Shown piece after piece: positions 25,696-35,648 of a stretch of 64,000 nucleotides of DNA. Position numbers and translations under genes: made by a program. The stretch is from Archangium gephyra. GTDB taxonomy: Bacteria > Myxococcota > Myxococcia > Myxococcales > Myxococcaceae. Every line of letters begins with the position of its first letter. Position 1 is the first letter of the stretch. The notes below the pieces were generated by a model. That model ran no database searches. It was not told the origin of the DNA and saw only the letters and a list, made by a program, of their open reading frames with translations. The DNA is taken from NCBI GenBank assembly GCA_003243425.1, contig QFQP01000036.1, forward strand, positions 12,295 to 76,294. The letters are read 5' to 3'.

Positions 25696-27885
25696 ATGCT
25701 CGTGCCCTCACTCCGCCTCAGTCTCCTCGGCAGTCTTCTCTTCCTTGCCGCATGTGCACCCACCGGCATGCCTGACGGAGGCATCGCTGACGCCGGGCAG
25801 GTCGACCCGCCGAACTGCAATGACGGCGAGAAGAACGGCACCGAAGTCGGGCCAGACTGCGGCGGCTCGTGCGAGCCGTGTCCCAACGGCGAGAGCTGCG
25901 TCGATGCCGCCGGCTGTCGCAGCGGAATCTGTCGTCAGGGCACCTGCGTGGCGCCGAGCTGTACCGACGGCCTGAAGAACAATGACGAGCTCGCGGTGGA
26001 CTGTGGCGGCTCGTGCAGCGCCTGCGCTGATGGTCAGCCGTGCGCGGTCGCCACGGGCTGCACCAGCGGCGTCTGCACCGCGGGAACATGCGCAGCGCCG
26101 ACCTGCACCGACAACGTGAAGAACGGCGCGGAGATCGATCGCGACTGCGGCGGCGGCTGCGGGCCCTGTGGTCCTGGTCGCGCGTGCACCTCGGCTGCCG
26201 ATTGCACGAGCCTGGTGTGCACCAACAACGTCTGCGGCGCGGCGGTCTGCTTCGACGGAGTGAAGAACGGCACTGAAACCGATGTCGACTGCGGCAACCT
26301 GTGCGGCGTCTGCGCCGACGGCAAGGCCTGCGCCGCGGCCACCGACTGCACCAGCCGCAACTGCGTGTCGAACGTGTGCGTGGCTGTCAGCTGCACCGAC
26401 ACGCTGAAGAACGGCAACGAGACCGACGTGGACTGCGGCGGAAGCTGCAGCGCGTGCGCGGACGGCAAACAGTGCAATCAGGCCATGGACTGCACGAGCT
26501 TCGCGTGTGCCGCCGGCCTCTGCGTGCTCCCCACCTGCATGGACCACGTGAAGAACGGCAACGAGACCGCGACCGACTGCGGTGGCCCCGACTGTGGCCC
26601 CTGCGGCACCAACAGCGCGTGCGACGCCGCCGCTGATTGCCAGAGCGGGGTCTGCACCGCGAACGTGTGCGCCGCGCCGTCGTGCACCGACACCGTCAAG
26701 AACGGCACCGAGACCGCGACCGACTGCGGCGGCAGCACATGCCCCACGTGTACCAATGGCCAGGCGTGTCTTGTTCCCACCGACTGCCAGACGGGCATCT
26801 GCCTCTCGAACGTCTGTGCGCCGCCGGGCTGCACCGACGGCATCAAGAACCAGGACGAGACGGGCATCGACTGCGGCGGCACGCTCTGCGGTCGGTGCGG
26901 CGGCGGCCAGGGCTGCGTCGGCAACGCCGACTGCCAGTCGAACATCTGCACCAACCTCGTGTGCGTGCCGCCGACGTGTTCAGACGGTCTGCTCAACCAG
27001 AACGAGAGCGCGATCGACTGTGGTGGCGTGTGCATGAAGTGCGGCACGGGCATCACGTGCAACCTCGCGACTGATTGTCAGAGCGGCATCTGCACCGCCG
27101 GAAATGTGTGCCAGGCACCTGCGTGCGGCGACGGCGTCAGGCAGCAGGGCGAAGGCTGCGACGACGGCAACCTCATCAACGGTGACGGGTGCTCGGCGAC
27201 ATGCACCAACGAAGCGACGTGTCAGCTGCTGGCCATCAGCAGCTCCCGCGCGATGTTCACCATCGACAAGACGACTGCGCAGGTCACTGCCGGGCCCACC
27301 GCCGGATCTGCAGCCGGCACCACCGGCGCGCTCGCGCAAGATCCGGTGACGCGCACGGTCTACGTGAGCTCGACCGGCAACGACGCGCTCTACACGATGG
27401 ATCCGGCGACCGGCGCCATCACGTCGGTCGGCTCGTACGGCAATGCCACGGTGGTGATGCACGGCCTGGAGTGGGACTCGAGCACCGGCACGCTCTACGG
27501 CTGCACGGAGGGCGCGCTCTACAGAATCAGCCACACCACCGGAGCCATCACGCTCGTCGGCAACACCGGTCTCACCGGGTTCTGCAACCTCGGCTACGAC
27601 AGCGTGCACGACGTCATGTACATGGTGGTGAGTTCGACCACAGACAGCTCGTACATCATCAACCGGCAGACCGGCGCGCCGACCCTGCTCGGGCCGCTCG
27701 GAAGTGGCATGACGAACCCGCACGCCATGGCCTACGACCCCGCGACGGATCAGATGTTCATCTGGGACACGGGTCTCGACGGGTTGGGTGTGCTGAACCG
27801 CACGACCGGCGCGGTCGCTGTTGTGGGAACGACGAGTGTCTCAGGAACGGGCAACCTGCTCGGCCTGGTGTGCCTCGTGCCGTAG
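25696..27885 (+). CDS. Cysteine-repeat lipoprotein with C-terminal beta-propeller-like domain
   Basis: ATG at 25696 is preferred over 25684: GGAG sits 6 nt before it and it begins the signal LGSLLFLAAC. About ten tandem modules of 40 residues follow (pattern CTDxxKNGxETDxDCGGxC, then CxxxxDCxSxxC). A DUF4215-type module (CGDGVRQQGEGCDDGN ... GDGCSATC) comes next. The last 230 residues contain repeated blades such as GALAQDPVTRTVYVSS and GLEWDSSTGTLYGCTE, resembling a beta-propeller. It is probably displayed on the outer surface. It stands alone with a 70-bp upstream gap; the downstream neighbour is convergent. Confidence 0.82.
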   Translation: MLVPSLRLSLLGSLLFLAACAPTGMPDGGIADAGQVDPPNCNDGEKNGTEVGPDCGGSCEPCPNGESCVDAAGCRSGICRQGTCVAPSCTDGLKNNDELAVDCGGSCSACADGQPCAVATGCTSGVCTAGTCAAPTCTDNVKNGAEIDRDCGGGCGPCGPGRACTSAADCTSLVCTNNVCGAAVCFDGVKNGTETDVDCGNLCGVCADGKACAAATDCTSRNCVSNVCVAVSCTDTLKNGNETDVDCGGSCSACADGKQCNQAMDCTSFACAAGLCVLPTCMDHVKNGNETATDCGGPDCGPCGTNSACDAAADCQSGVCTANVCAAPSCTDTVKNGTETATDCGGSTCPTCTNGQACLVPTDCQTGICLSNVCAPPGCTDGIKNQDETGIDCGGTLCGRCGGGQGCVGNADCQSNICTNLVCVPPTCSDGLLNQNESAIDCGGVCMKCGTGITCNLATDCQSGICTAGNVCQAPACGDGVRQQGEGCDDGNLINGDGCSATCTNEATCQLLAISSSRAMFTIDKTTAQVTAGPTAGSAAGTTGALAQDPVTRTVYVSSTGNDALYTMDPATGAITSVGSYGNATVVMHGLEWDSSTGTLYGCTEGALYRISHTTGAITLVGNTGLTGFCNLGYDSVHDVMYMVVSSTTDSSYIINRQTGAPTLLGPLGSGMTNPHAMAYDPATDQMFIWDTGLDGLGVLNRTTGAVAVVGTTSVSGTGNLLGLVCLVP
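25810..27120 (+). repeat. About ten tandem cysteine modules in the 25.7-kb lipoprotein
   Basis: Units of about 120 bp encode KNGxETDxDCGG followed by CADGxxCxxxxDCxS. Copy-to-copy DNA similarity is high around the sequence GTGAAGAACGGC. The unit is the same size as modules in other myxobacterial surface proteins. Confidence 0.7.
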
Positions 27886-27889
27886 TGCT

Positions 27890-28555
27890 TCAGAGACTCC
27901 GCGATCGCTGCTTCATCGCGGAGTTTTCGAACCCGACGACGCCACTCGCGTCCGCCGAGTCACGGAACTCGGCGACGAACGCGCGGCCGATGTCGTCTTG
28001 ATGCACGGTGCCGAAGCGACCGGGGATCAGCTTACCCAACCAGTCGACGATCTTCGGCGTGTGCTCGTTGCCTCCGATGATGCCGGGCTGGAAGATCGCC
28101 AACCGCTTGAAGCCGATGGCTTCGACGGTCTCTTCCTTCAGCCCCATCACGCGGATGTATTTGAAGCGGCTCTTCGAAGTACTTCCGACGGCAGTGAGCA
28201 ACCCGAAGTGTTCGACGCCTGCCGCATGAACGCCACGCGCGAACGCACCGACCACGCCCACCTCGAGCGCCTTCAATTCCTCTTCAGTGCACTTGTTCGA
28301 GCCCGCGCCCACGCCGACACACGACGCGGCGACGACCCGGCCCTCGAGCGACTTCGCGAGCGTCGTCACGCTCGACTGAAAGTCGTCCGCGCTCGTGTCC
28401 ATCACCACCTGACGAACCTTCGCGTCGACCGACTGTTTCATCGCCTTGCGGTTCACCATCACCACCTCCACGCACGTCGGCTCTGCAACGAGCGCACGAA
28501 TCAACGCGCCGCCGACCTGCCCCGTGCCGCCGATGACGATGGCGCGAAAGCTCAC
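27890..28555 (-). CDS. NAD(P)-binding Rossmann reductase (TIP30/HTATIP2-like)
   Basis: A 221-residue short-chain dehydrogenase-like protein. The N-terminal dinucleotide motif is IVIGGTGQVGGALIRAL; the middle has VVAASCVGVGAGSNKCT and the C-half IFQPGIIGGNEHTP, which resemble the TIP30/HTATIP2 or NmrA-like reductases. No YxxxK catalytic pair is obvious. Its ATG overlaps the stop of the efflux adaptor (28552-28555), so it is the third gene of the RND operon. The substrate is unknown. Confidence 0.78.
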   Translation of the reverse strand: MSFRAIVIGGTGQVGGALIRALVAEPTCVEVVMVNRKAMKQSVDAKVRQVVMDTSADDFQSSVTTLAKSLEGRVVAASCVGVGAGSNKCTEEELKALEVGVVGAFARGVHAAGVEHFGLLTAVGSTSKSRFKYIRVMGLKEETVEAIGFKRLAIFQPGIIGGNEHTPKIVDWLGKLIPGRFGTVHQDDIGRAFVAEFRDSADASGVVGFENSAMKQRSRSL

Positions 28556-29820
28556 TTCGCGGGCTCCACCTTCGGCGCCGCCGGCTGAATGATCTCCACC
28601 TTCGTTCCGTCATCGAGCGCCGAGCTCGCCAGCTTCACCACGCGCTCGTCACCATTGAGCCCCGTCGAGATCTGCAGCGCTGAGCCCATGTCGCGCTCGA
28701 TGACGACCTTCCTCATCGACACCGTGTTCTGCGCGTCGACCACCGCGACGCGCGTGCCCTTCGAGTCGGTGTACAGCGCCGTCGCCGGCACCTCGAGCAA
28801 CCGATGCGGCACCGGCAGGTTCAACGCCACCTGCACGTACATGCCCGAGAGCAGCTCGTGCTCCGGGTTCGGCACGCGCACTTCGGTCGTCATGGTGCGC
28901 GACACCTCGTCGAGCGAACCGGCCGAACGCGACACCTGCCCCCTGAATTCCTTGCCGGCGAACTCACGCACCGTCACCACCGCTTGAGCACCGGTCTTCA
29001 CGCTCGGCGCCACGTCTTGCGGCACGTTGATGAACACACGAATCGGGTCGGTGTTCTGAATGCGGTACAGCGGGTTGGTGGTGCCCGCGTTCACGAGCAT
29101 TCCGCGCTCCACGAAGCGCTGCACCACGCGCCCCGAGAACGGCGCGACCACCTTCGTGAAGCCCTTGGTCTGCTGCAGCCGCCGCAGATTCGCCTGCGCC
29201 GCGGCCACGTTCGCGGTCGCGACACCGACGCTCGCCGCATCGACGTCGGCCTGGCCCTGACGCTGCTCGAAGTCCTGCTGCGAGGCGATGCCCGCGGGCG
29301 CCAGCGTCTTGTAGCGCTCGGCCATGGTCGTCGAGACCGAGACCGCCGACTTCGCGCGAATCACCGACGCCTCCGCCTCGGCCAGTTGCGCCCTGCCCTG
29401 CTCGAGCTGGGCGTCGAGCTCCGGCGTGTCGATCTCCATCAACACGTCGCCCTCTTTCACGTCATCGCCGAGGTCGACGTTCCACTTCTTCACGTACCCG
29501 GCCACCCGCGGGTACAGCACCGTGTCTTCGAGCGGCTGCGCGGTGCCCGGCAACACCATCGCGCGGTCCGAGCTCAACACTTTGGGTTGAATCACCTCGA
29601 CGCGCGGCAGCGCACCGGCCTCGGCCGAAAACTCCTTCTCGAGCTCGTGGCGCCCGAGCAGCTTCGGCAGGAACCCCACGAGGAACAGCACCACCAGCGC
29701 CGCGATCGCCGCGCCCACGATGAACACGCCGCGCTTCGACGACACCTTCGTCGGAGGCGGCAGTTCAAAGCCGAGATCGTCTTCGGCCACCGGCTTGTCG
29801 CGTGAAGAAGGTTCGCTCAC
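28552..29820 (-). CDS. RND efflux periplasmic adaptor
   Basis: A 422-residue membrane-fusion protein. A cytoplasmic N-terminus precedes one inner-membrane helix (residues about 31-52, GVFIVGAAIAALVVLFLVGF). The split lipoyl domain (LGDDVKEGDVLMEIDTPELD and FTKVVAPFSGRVVQRFVERG) flanks a helical hairpin (GRAQLAEAEASVIRAK ... ADVDAASVGVATANVAAAQ). Beta-barrel and membrane-proximal domains follow. It would link the RND pump to an outer-membrane channel, which is absent from this window. Its start overlaps the pump stop (29817-29820). Confidence 0.92.
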   Translation of the reverse strand: MSEPSSRDKPVAEDDLGFELPPPTKVSSKRGVFIVGAAIAALVVLFLVGFLPKLLGRHELEKEFSAEAGALPRVEVIQPKVLSSDRAMVLPGTAQPLEDTVLYPRVAGYVKKWNVDLGDDVKEGDVLMEIDTPELDAQLEQGRAQLAEAEASVIRAKSAVSVSTTMAERYKTLAPAGIASQQDFEQRQGQADVDAASVGVATANVAAAQANLRRLQQTKGFTKVVAPFSGRVVQRFVERGMLVNAGTTNPLYRIQNTDPIRVFINVPQDVAPSVKTGAQAVVTVREFAGKEFRGQVSRSAGSLDEVSRTMTTEVRVPNPEHELLSGMYVQVALNLPVPHRLLEVPATALYTDSKGTRVAVVDAQNTVSMRKVVIERDMGSALQISTGLNGDERVVKLASSALDDGTKVEIIQPAAPKVEPAK

Positions 29821-32800
29821 AAGTGCTCCACGAGAGGGTCGGGCTGCGCGGCCTTGCGACGCAGCACGCTGTACATGACGGGCACGAAGAAGAGCGTGGT
29901 CAGGGTCGCGACCATCAGGCCTCCGATGACCGCGCGGCCCAGCGGCGCGTTCTGCTCACCGCCTTCGCCCAGCCCCAGCGACATGGGCAGCATGCCGATG
30001 ATCATCGCCGCCGCCGTCATCATCACCGGGCGCAGTCGCGTCATGCCCGACGCGAGGGCCGCCTGCGTCGCATCACGGCCGACCTTGCGCTGATCGTTCG
30101 CGAAGGTGACGACCAGAATCGAGTTCGCGGTCGCCACGCCCACGCACATCAGCGAGCCCATCAACGCCGGCACGCTCAACGTCGTCTGCGTGAGGAACAA
30201 CATCCACGCGATGCCCGCAAGCGCGCCCGGCAGCGCCATCAAGATGATGAGCGGGTCGACCCACGACTGAAAGTTCACCACCATCAACAGGTAGACCAGC
30301 AGCACCGCGAAGATGAGGCCGAAGCCCAGGCCGCGGAACGAAGAGTTCATGCTCTCGATCTGCCCCTTCACCTTCACCGTGGTGCCACGAGGAAAGTCCT
30401 TCTTCATGCCGTCGACGATGCGGTCGATGGCGCTCGCCACGCTGCCCAGGTCGGTGCCTTCGACGTTGGCCTGCACGTCGAACGTACGCGTGGCGTTGAA
30501 GTGCGTGATGTTCACCGGGCCCGTGCTGCGGCGCACGCTGGCCACGTTCGACAACATCTGCGGCGTACCGCGCGAGCCAATCGACAACGGCGTGGTCTTC
30601 AACGCGTCGATGGAGTCGATGGTGTACTGCGGCGTCTGCACCGCCACGAGGTACTGAACACCGCGCTTGTCGAGCCAGTAGGTCGGCGCAACCTGCGAGC
30701 TCGAGCTCAGCGACACCAGCACGTCGTTGGCCACGTCACGCTGCGTGAGCCCCATGCCGCTGGCCATGGTGCGGTCCACGTCGATGCGCAGCTGCGGCCG
30801 GTACTGCACCTGCGCGAGGTGCACGTCGGCGGCGCCCGGCACCTGCTTCAACTTCTCGGCGATGGCCGCGGCGATGCCGTACGTCTTCTCTTCGTTGCCG
30901 ACCGCGCCGGTGACCTGCACGTCGATGGGCGCCGGCAGACCGAAGTTGAGCACCTGCGTCGAGATGTCCGGCGCGAGGAAGAAGAACGTCGAGTCGGGAT
31001 ACTTCTCGTTGAGCACGCGGCGCAGCTTCGACACGTATTGCTCGGTCGGCTGGTGGTGCTCGTGCAGCGAGATGAGGATCTGCCCGTCGGCCGAAGAGAT
31101 CAGCGCGCCTTCCGACAACGACAGGTTGATGCCTGAAGTCGGAATGCCCATGTTGTCGATGAGCGTCGCGATCTCGTCGGGCGGAATGACGGTGCGAATG
31201 GTGTCTTCGATTTCGGCGAAGCGCTTCTCGGTCTCTTCGATGCGCGTGCCGGGCACGCCGCGCACGTGCAGCTTGATGAGACCCGCGTCGACCGCCGGGA
31301 AGAAGTCGCGGCCCACCAGCAACATCAGGCTCATCGACCCGAGCGCGAAGACCGAGAAGCCGATGATGACGCTGCGACGGTTCGCCAACGCCCACGCCAG
31401 CCACCCGCCGTACCAGCCGCGGAGCTGATCGAACCGCCGGTTGAACGCCGCGAAGAACGGGTGCACGTGGCCGTGGTTCGCCGCTTCCTTCTCCAGCAGC
31501 GCGCGCACCATCGTCGGCACCAGCGTGCGCGAGAGGAAGTACGACATGAGCATCGCGAACACGACGGCCATGGCCATGGGCACGAAGAGCGACTTCGCCG
31601 AGCCGGTGATGAAGCCGACGGGCACGAACACGATGCAGATGCAGAGCGTCGAGACCAGCGCGGGCACGGCGATCTCCTGCGCGCCGTCGACGATGCTCTG
31701 AATGAACGACTTCTTCTGCCCCATGTTGCGGTGGATGTTCTCGATGGCCACCGTCGCGTCGTCGACGAGAATGCCGACGGCCAGCGCCAGCCCGCCGAGC
31801 GTCATCACGTTCAGCGTCTGCCCCAACGCGCCCATGATGATGATGCTGGTGAGGATCGACAGCGGAATGCTGACCACCACCACCAACGTGCTCCGCCAGC
31901 TGCCGAGGAAGAGCAGGATCATCAGCGCCGTCAGCCCTGCGGCGATGAGCGCCTCGCTGATGACGCCGGTGACCGCCGCGCGCACGAAGACCGATTGATC
32001 GAACAGCAGCGAGACCTTGAGCTCCTTCGGGAGCTTGGCCAGCGCGCCGGGCATGATGTCCTTCACGGCGTCGACCACGTCGAGCGTGCTGGCGCTGCCG
32101 TTCTTCAGAATCGTCATCAGCGCGGCTTTGCGGCCAGCCATGTGAACGATGCTGGTCTGCGGCGCCGACCCGTCGCGCACGTTGCCGACGTCGCGCACGA
32201 AGATGGTCTTCCCGTTCACGGTGCGCAGCGGAATGTTGCCGATCTCCTCGAGCAGCTCGGGGTTCGAGTTGAGGATGATGGGAAACTCGCTCTCGCCGAT
32301 CTTCGCGGTGCCGCCGGGAAGAATGACGTTCTGCAACCCGAGCGCGGCGTTGACGTCACGCGGTGACAGCCCCCACGCGTAGAGACGCTGCGGGTCGATG
32401 TCGATCTGAATCTGCCGCTGCCGCCCACCGTACGGGAACGGGATCTGCGCGCCGGGGATCGTCGAGATGTCCGCGCGCAGGAAGTTGAAGCCGAGGTCGA
32501 AGAGCTGCTGCTCGCTCAGCGTGTCCGACTCGAGCGCGGCCTGAATGATGGGCACGTTCGACGCCGAGTACCTGATGATGAGCGGCGGCACCGTGCCCGG
32601 CGGCATCTGCCGTACGGCCGACTGGCTGACCGCGGTGATCTGCGCCACGGCGGCGTCGACGCTCGCCCCCGGCTGCAGGAACACCTTCACCACCACCATG
32701 CCGGTCAGCGACTGGCTCTCGATGTGCTCGATGTCGTTGACGACCGTGGTGACGAAGCGCTCGTAGTTGGTGGTGATGCGCTTCTCCATCTCCTCGGGAG

Positions 32801-32963
32801 GGAGACCGCCGTAGCTCCACACCACCGAGACGACGGGGATGTCGATGGTGGGGAAGATGTCGGTCGGAATCCGGAGGATCGTGAAGATCCCCAGAATCAC
32901 GATCAGCATCGACATGACGACGAACGTGTACGGACGCTGAAGTGCAATTCGGACCAACCACAT
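29817..32963 (-). CDS. RND-family efflux pump, inner-membrane permease
   Basis: A 1048-residue AcrB/MexB-like transporter, the usual length. It has the N-terminal helix (RPYTFVVMSMLIVILGIFTI) and twelve membrane segments in two halves. The paired aspartates of the proton relay are in TM4 (GGLALAVGILVDDATVAIEN). The second half includes GLGFGLIFAVLLVYLLMVVNFQS and the loop RKVGRDATQAALASGMTRLR. It is first in a three-gene operon with the adaptor and a Rossmann reductase. Drug or lipid substrate is not predictable. Permease-before-adaptor order is less common than the reverse. Confidence 0.94.
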   Translation of the reverse strand: MWLVRIALQRPYTFVVMSMLIVILGIFTILRIPTDIFPTIDIPVVSVVWSYGGLPPEEMEKRITTNYERFVTTVVNDIEHIESQSLTGMVVVKVFLQPGASVDAAVAQITAVSQSAVRQMPPGTVPPLIIRYSASNVPIIQAALESDTLSEQQLFDLGFNFLRADISTIPGAQIPFPYGGRQRQIQIDIDPQRLYAWGLSPRDVNAALGLQNVILPGGTAKIGESEFPIILNSNPELLEEIGNIPLRTVNGKTIFVRDVGNVRDGSAPQTSIVHMAGRKAALMTILKNGSASTLDVVDAVKDIMPGALAKLPKELKVSLLFDQSVFVRAAVTGVISEALIAAGLTALMILLFLGSWRSTLVVVVSIPLSILTSIIIMGALGQTLNVMTLGGLALAVGILVDDATVAIENIHRNMGQKKSFIQSIVDGAQEIAVPALVSTLCICIVFVPVGFITGSAKSLFVPMAMAVVFAMLMSYFLSRTLVPTMVRALLEKEAANHGHVHPFFAAFNRRFDQLRGWYGGWLAWALANRRSVIIGFSVFALGSMSLMLLVGRDFFPAVDAGLIKLHVRGVPGTRIEETEKRFAEIEDTIRTVIPPDEIATLIDNMGIPTSGINLSLSEGALISSADGQILISLHEHHQPTEQYVSKLRRVLNEKYPDSTFFFLAPDISTQVLNFGLPAPIDVQVTGAVGNEEKTYGIAAAIAEKLKQVPGAADVHLAQVQYRPQLRIDVDRTMASGMGLTQRDVANDVLVSLSSSSQVAPTYWLDKRGVQYLVAVQTPQYTIDSIDALKTTPLSIGSRGTPQMLSNVASVRRSTGPVNITHFNATRTFDVQANVEGTDLGSVASAIDRIVDGMKKDFPRGTTVKVKGQIESMNSSFRGLGFGLIFAVLLVYLLMVVNFQSWVDPLIILMALPGALAGIAWMLFLTQTTLSVPALMGSLMCVGVATANSILVVTFANDQRKVGRDATQAALASGMTRLRPVMMTAAAMIIGMLPMSLGLGEGGEQNAPLGRAVIGGLMVATLTTLFFVPVMYSVLRRKAAQPDPLVEHL

Positions 32964-33062
32964 ACGCGAGGCTGTAAGTGCGCTCGCACATGACGTTTGT
33001 CCACCCGATGTGCTGCACGGCCCGTCGGAAAATCTGAACGGTTCGTGCCCGCTCGCTCCGGC

Positions 33063-34130
33063 TCAGTCGATGTCGACGAGCCAGTTGTACGTGTCGGGCT
33101 TCGTGCCCCGCTGAATCGCGCCGATCTCCGCGTACAGCGACTGCCCGATGGGGCCGGGAACACCGCCGTTGATGATCAGCTTCTCACCCGCGAACGCGAG
33201 CTCGCCGACGGGCGAAATCACCGCCGCCGTACCGGTGCCGAAGACCTCCGTGAGCAGCCCCGCCTGATGCGCCGCCTTGATCTCCTTGATGGAGATCGGG
33301 CGCTCTTCGACGGTGAGGCCCAGCTCGCGCGCCATGGTCAGCACCGAGTCGCGCGTCACGCCGGCGAGAATCGAGTCGCTCAAAGGCGGCGTCACCAGCG
33401 TCTTGCCGATGATGAAGCACACGTTCATGGTGCCGACCTCTTCGACGTACTCGTGGTCCTTGCCGTCGAGCCACAGCACCTGGTCGAAGCCTTCCTTCTT
33501 GGCCTTCATCGCCGACGACAACGACGCCGCGTAGTTGGCGCCGGCCTTGGTCGACCCCAGCCCGCCGCGCGGCGCGCGCACGTCATTGGTCTCGACCCAG
33601 ATGCGCACCGACTTGAGGCCGCTGCCGCCGAAGTAGTTGCCCGCCGGCGAAGCGATGACGAAGTAGCGGTACATCTTCGAGGGGCGAACACCGAGGAACC
33701 CCTCGGTGGCGATGAGCGTGGGGCGCAGGTACAGCGACGTGCCCGCCGACTTGGGCACCCAGTCGGCCTCGACCTTCACCAGCGCGCGCACCGCCTCCAT
33801 CATGTCGGCCTCGCTCGGAGCCGTCATGCACAGGCGCGGCGCACCGATGGCCATGCGCTTGGCGTGCATCTCCGGGCGGAACATGCGGATGCGACCGTCT
33901 GCACCACGGAACGCCTTGCTGCCTTCGAACATCGCCTGGCCGTAGTGGAAGACGCCGGCCGCAGGGTCCATCTGGAACGGGGCGTAGGGCTCGATTCGCG
34001 CGTCGAACCAACCCTTCTGATCCGTGAAATCCATCGCGAAGAGGTGATCAGAGAAGAACTTGCCGAACCCGAGCTCTGCGTCGGGCGGCTTCACCTTGGG
34101 GCTGCTGGTCTTCGTGATGCGGATGTCCAT
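33063..34130 (-). CDS. ilvE: Branched-chain amino acid aminotransferase
   Basis: ATG at 34130 gives 355 residues beginning MDIRITKTSSPKVKP, the eukaryote-like BCAT form. Family motifs are FGKFFSDHLFAMDF, HYGQAMFEGSKAFRG, the PLP-lysine region GGLGSTKAGANYAAS and the end LLTEVFGTGTAAVISPVGEL. It interconverts Leu, Ile and Val with their keto acids using PLP and glutamate. It lies 103 bp downstream of sdaA with its own promoter candidate. Together with the carboxylase operon at 1-4.6 kb it would feed leucine degradation or iso-branched fatty-acid synthesis; that link is inferred. Confidence 0.94.
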   Translation of the reverse strand: MDIRITKTSSPKVKPPDAELGFGKFFSDHLFAMDFTDQKGWFDARIEPYAPFQMDPAAGVFHYGQAMFEGSKAFRGADGRIRMFRPEMHAKRMAIGAPRLCMTAPSEADMMEAVRALVKVEADWVPKSAGTSLYLRPTLIATEGFLGVRPSKMYRYFVIASPAGNYFGGSGLKSVRIWVETNDVRAPRGGLGSTKAGANYAASLSSAMKAKKEGFDQVLWLDGKDHEYVEEVGTMNVCFIIGKTLVTPPLSDSILAGVTRDSVLTMARELGLTVEERPISIKEIKAAHQAGLLTEVFGTGTAAVISPVGELAFAGEKLIINGGVPGPIGQSLYAEIGAIQRGTKPDTYNWLVDID

Positions 34131-34162
34131 GACTGCCTCGCTGCGAACCTGCGTTTGAGGCG

Positions 34163-34190
34163 CAACTAACACCCACGCACGGACAGACAA
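34163..34190 (-). promoter_or_regulatory. Candidate sigma-70 promoter for ilvE
   Basis: On the minus strand, TTGTCT (34190-34185) is followed after 16 nt by TAGTTG (34168-34163). The elements are weak, but the region is the only 100-bp gap before ilvE and the hexamers sit about 35 bp before the start codon. Confidence 0.3.
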
Positions 34191-34233
34191 AGGCTCAGTA
34201 GCGCCGGTACAGACGGGGTGACACCGCGTTGCG

Positions 34234-35595
34234 TCAGCACTCCACGATGTTCACCGCGAGGCCGCCACGCGCCGTCTCTTTGTACTTCGCCGACATGTCT
34301 TCGCCGGTGCTGCGCATGGTGGCGATCACCTTGTCGAGCGAGACCTTGTGCTTGCCGTCGCCGGAAAGCGCGAGCCGCGCGGCGTTGATGGCCTTCACGC
34401 TGCCCATGGCGTTCCGCTCGATGCACGGCACCTGCACGAGCCCGCCGATGGGGTCGCACGTGAGCCCGAGGTTGTGCTCCATGCCGATCTCCGCCGCGTT
34501 CTCGACCTGCTCCGGCGTGCCGCCCATCACCTCGGCGAGCGCGCCCGCGGCCATCGAACAGGCCACGCCCACTTCACCCTGACAGCCGACCTCCGCGCCC
34601 GAAATGCTCGCGTTCTTCTTGTAGAGCGCGCCGATGGCCGCGGCCGTCAGCAGGAAGCGCTGCACGCCTTCCTCGTCGGCGTTGGGCACGAAGCGCCGGT
34701 AGTACTGCAGCACCGCGGGAATGATGCCGGCCGCGCCGTTCGTCGGCGCCGTCACGACGCGCCCGCCCGCCGCGTTCTCTTCGTTGACCGCGAGCGCCCA
34801 CAGGTTCACCCAGTCGATGATGATCAACGGGTCGGTGTTCGTCTCGTTCTTGAGTCGACGCGACAACGTGGCTGCGCGCCGCTTGACCTTCAGACCGCCG
34901 GGCAGAATCCCCTCCTTCTCGCAGCCGCGGCGAATGCAGCTGGTCATCGCGTCGGCGATCTCCTTGAGGCCCGCGCGCACGTCGGCTTCGGGGCGCAGCG
35001 CCTTCTCGTTTTCGAGCATCAACGTCGAGATCGACAGCCCGTGCGCGTTGCACAACTGCAGCAGCTCGTCGCCGGTGTGGAAGACGTACGGCACCTGCGC
35101 CTCGAGCGTGACCGCGCCTTCGGGAACGCCGTCGTGGCCGACCACGAAGCCACCGCCCACCGAGTAGTACACGCGCTGCACGAGCACCTGTGTGCCTTCG
35201 AACGCGGTGAAGCGCATGCCGTTGCTGTGCAGCGGCAACTTCTCGCGACGATGAAAGATGAGCGAGTCGGGGCGGAAGCCCACCTCGTGCGCACCGAGGA
35301 GCTTCAACTTCATGTCCTTGTGCACCCGCGCGATGCGCGCAGCGACGCCGTCGATGTCGACGGTCTTCGGTGATTCACCTTCGAAGCCGAGGATGACCGC
35401 GAGGTCGCTGCCGTGACCCTTGCCGGTGAAGCCGAGTGAACCGAACAGCTCGGCCTTCACGCTCGTCACGCGGGTCAGCAGCCCGTCTTCCTTCAACCGC
35501 GTCGCGAAGCGCGCAGCGGCGTTCATCGGCCCCACGGTGTGTGAGCTCGAAGGACCGATGCCGATCTTGAAGAGATCGAAGACGCTGATGTGCAC
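34234..35595 (-). CDS. sdaA: L-serine ammonia-lyase (L-serine dehydratase)
   Basis: A 453-residue single-chain Fe-S L-serine deaminase converting serine to pyruvate and ammonia. The N-terminus (SVFDLFKIGIGPSSSHTVGP) is diagnostic. Cluster cysteines lie in VGCQGEVGVACSMAAGAL and TCDPIGGLVQVPCIERNA. Length fits E. coli SdaA (454). It stands first in a minus-strand run with ilvE downstream after a promoter-size gap, so joint expression is possible. The enzyme is oxygen sensitive and cytoplasmic. Confidence 0.95.
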   Translation of the reverse strand: MHISVFDLFKIGIGPSSSHTVGPMNAAARFATRLKEDGLLTRVTSVKAELFGSLGFTGKGHGSDLAVILGFEGESPKTVDIDGVAARIARVHKDMKLKLLGAHEVGFRPDSLIFHRREKLPLHSNGMRFTAFEGTQVLVQRVYYSVGGGFVVGHDGVPEGAVTLEAQVPYVFHTGDELLQLCNAHGLSISTLMLENEKALRPEADVRAGLKEIADAMTSCIRRGCEKEGILPGGLKVKRRAATLSRRLKNETNTDPLIIIDWVNLWALAVNEENAAGGRVVTAPTNGAAGIIPAVLQYYRRFVPNADEEGVQRFLLTAAAIGALYKKNASISGAEVGCQGEVGVACSMAAGALAEVMGGTPEQVENAAEIGMEHNLGLTCDPIGGLVQVPCIERNAMGSVKAINAARLALSGDGKHKVSLDKVIATMRSTGEDMSAKYKETARGGLAVNIVEC

Positions 35596-35648
35596 GCGTC
35601 TTCAATATCCGCACGTCACGCGCGACGACACTTCAGACGCATGACGCA

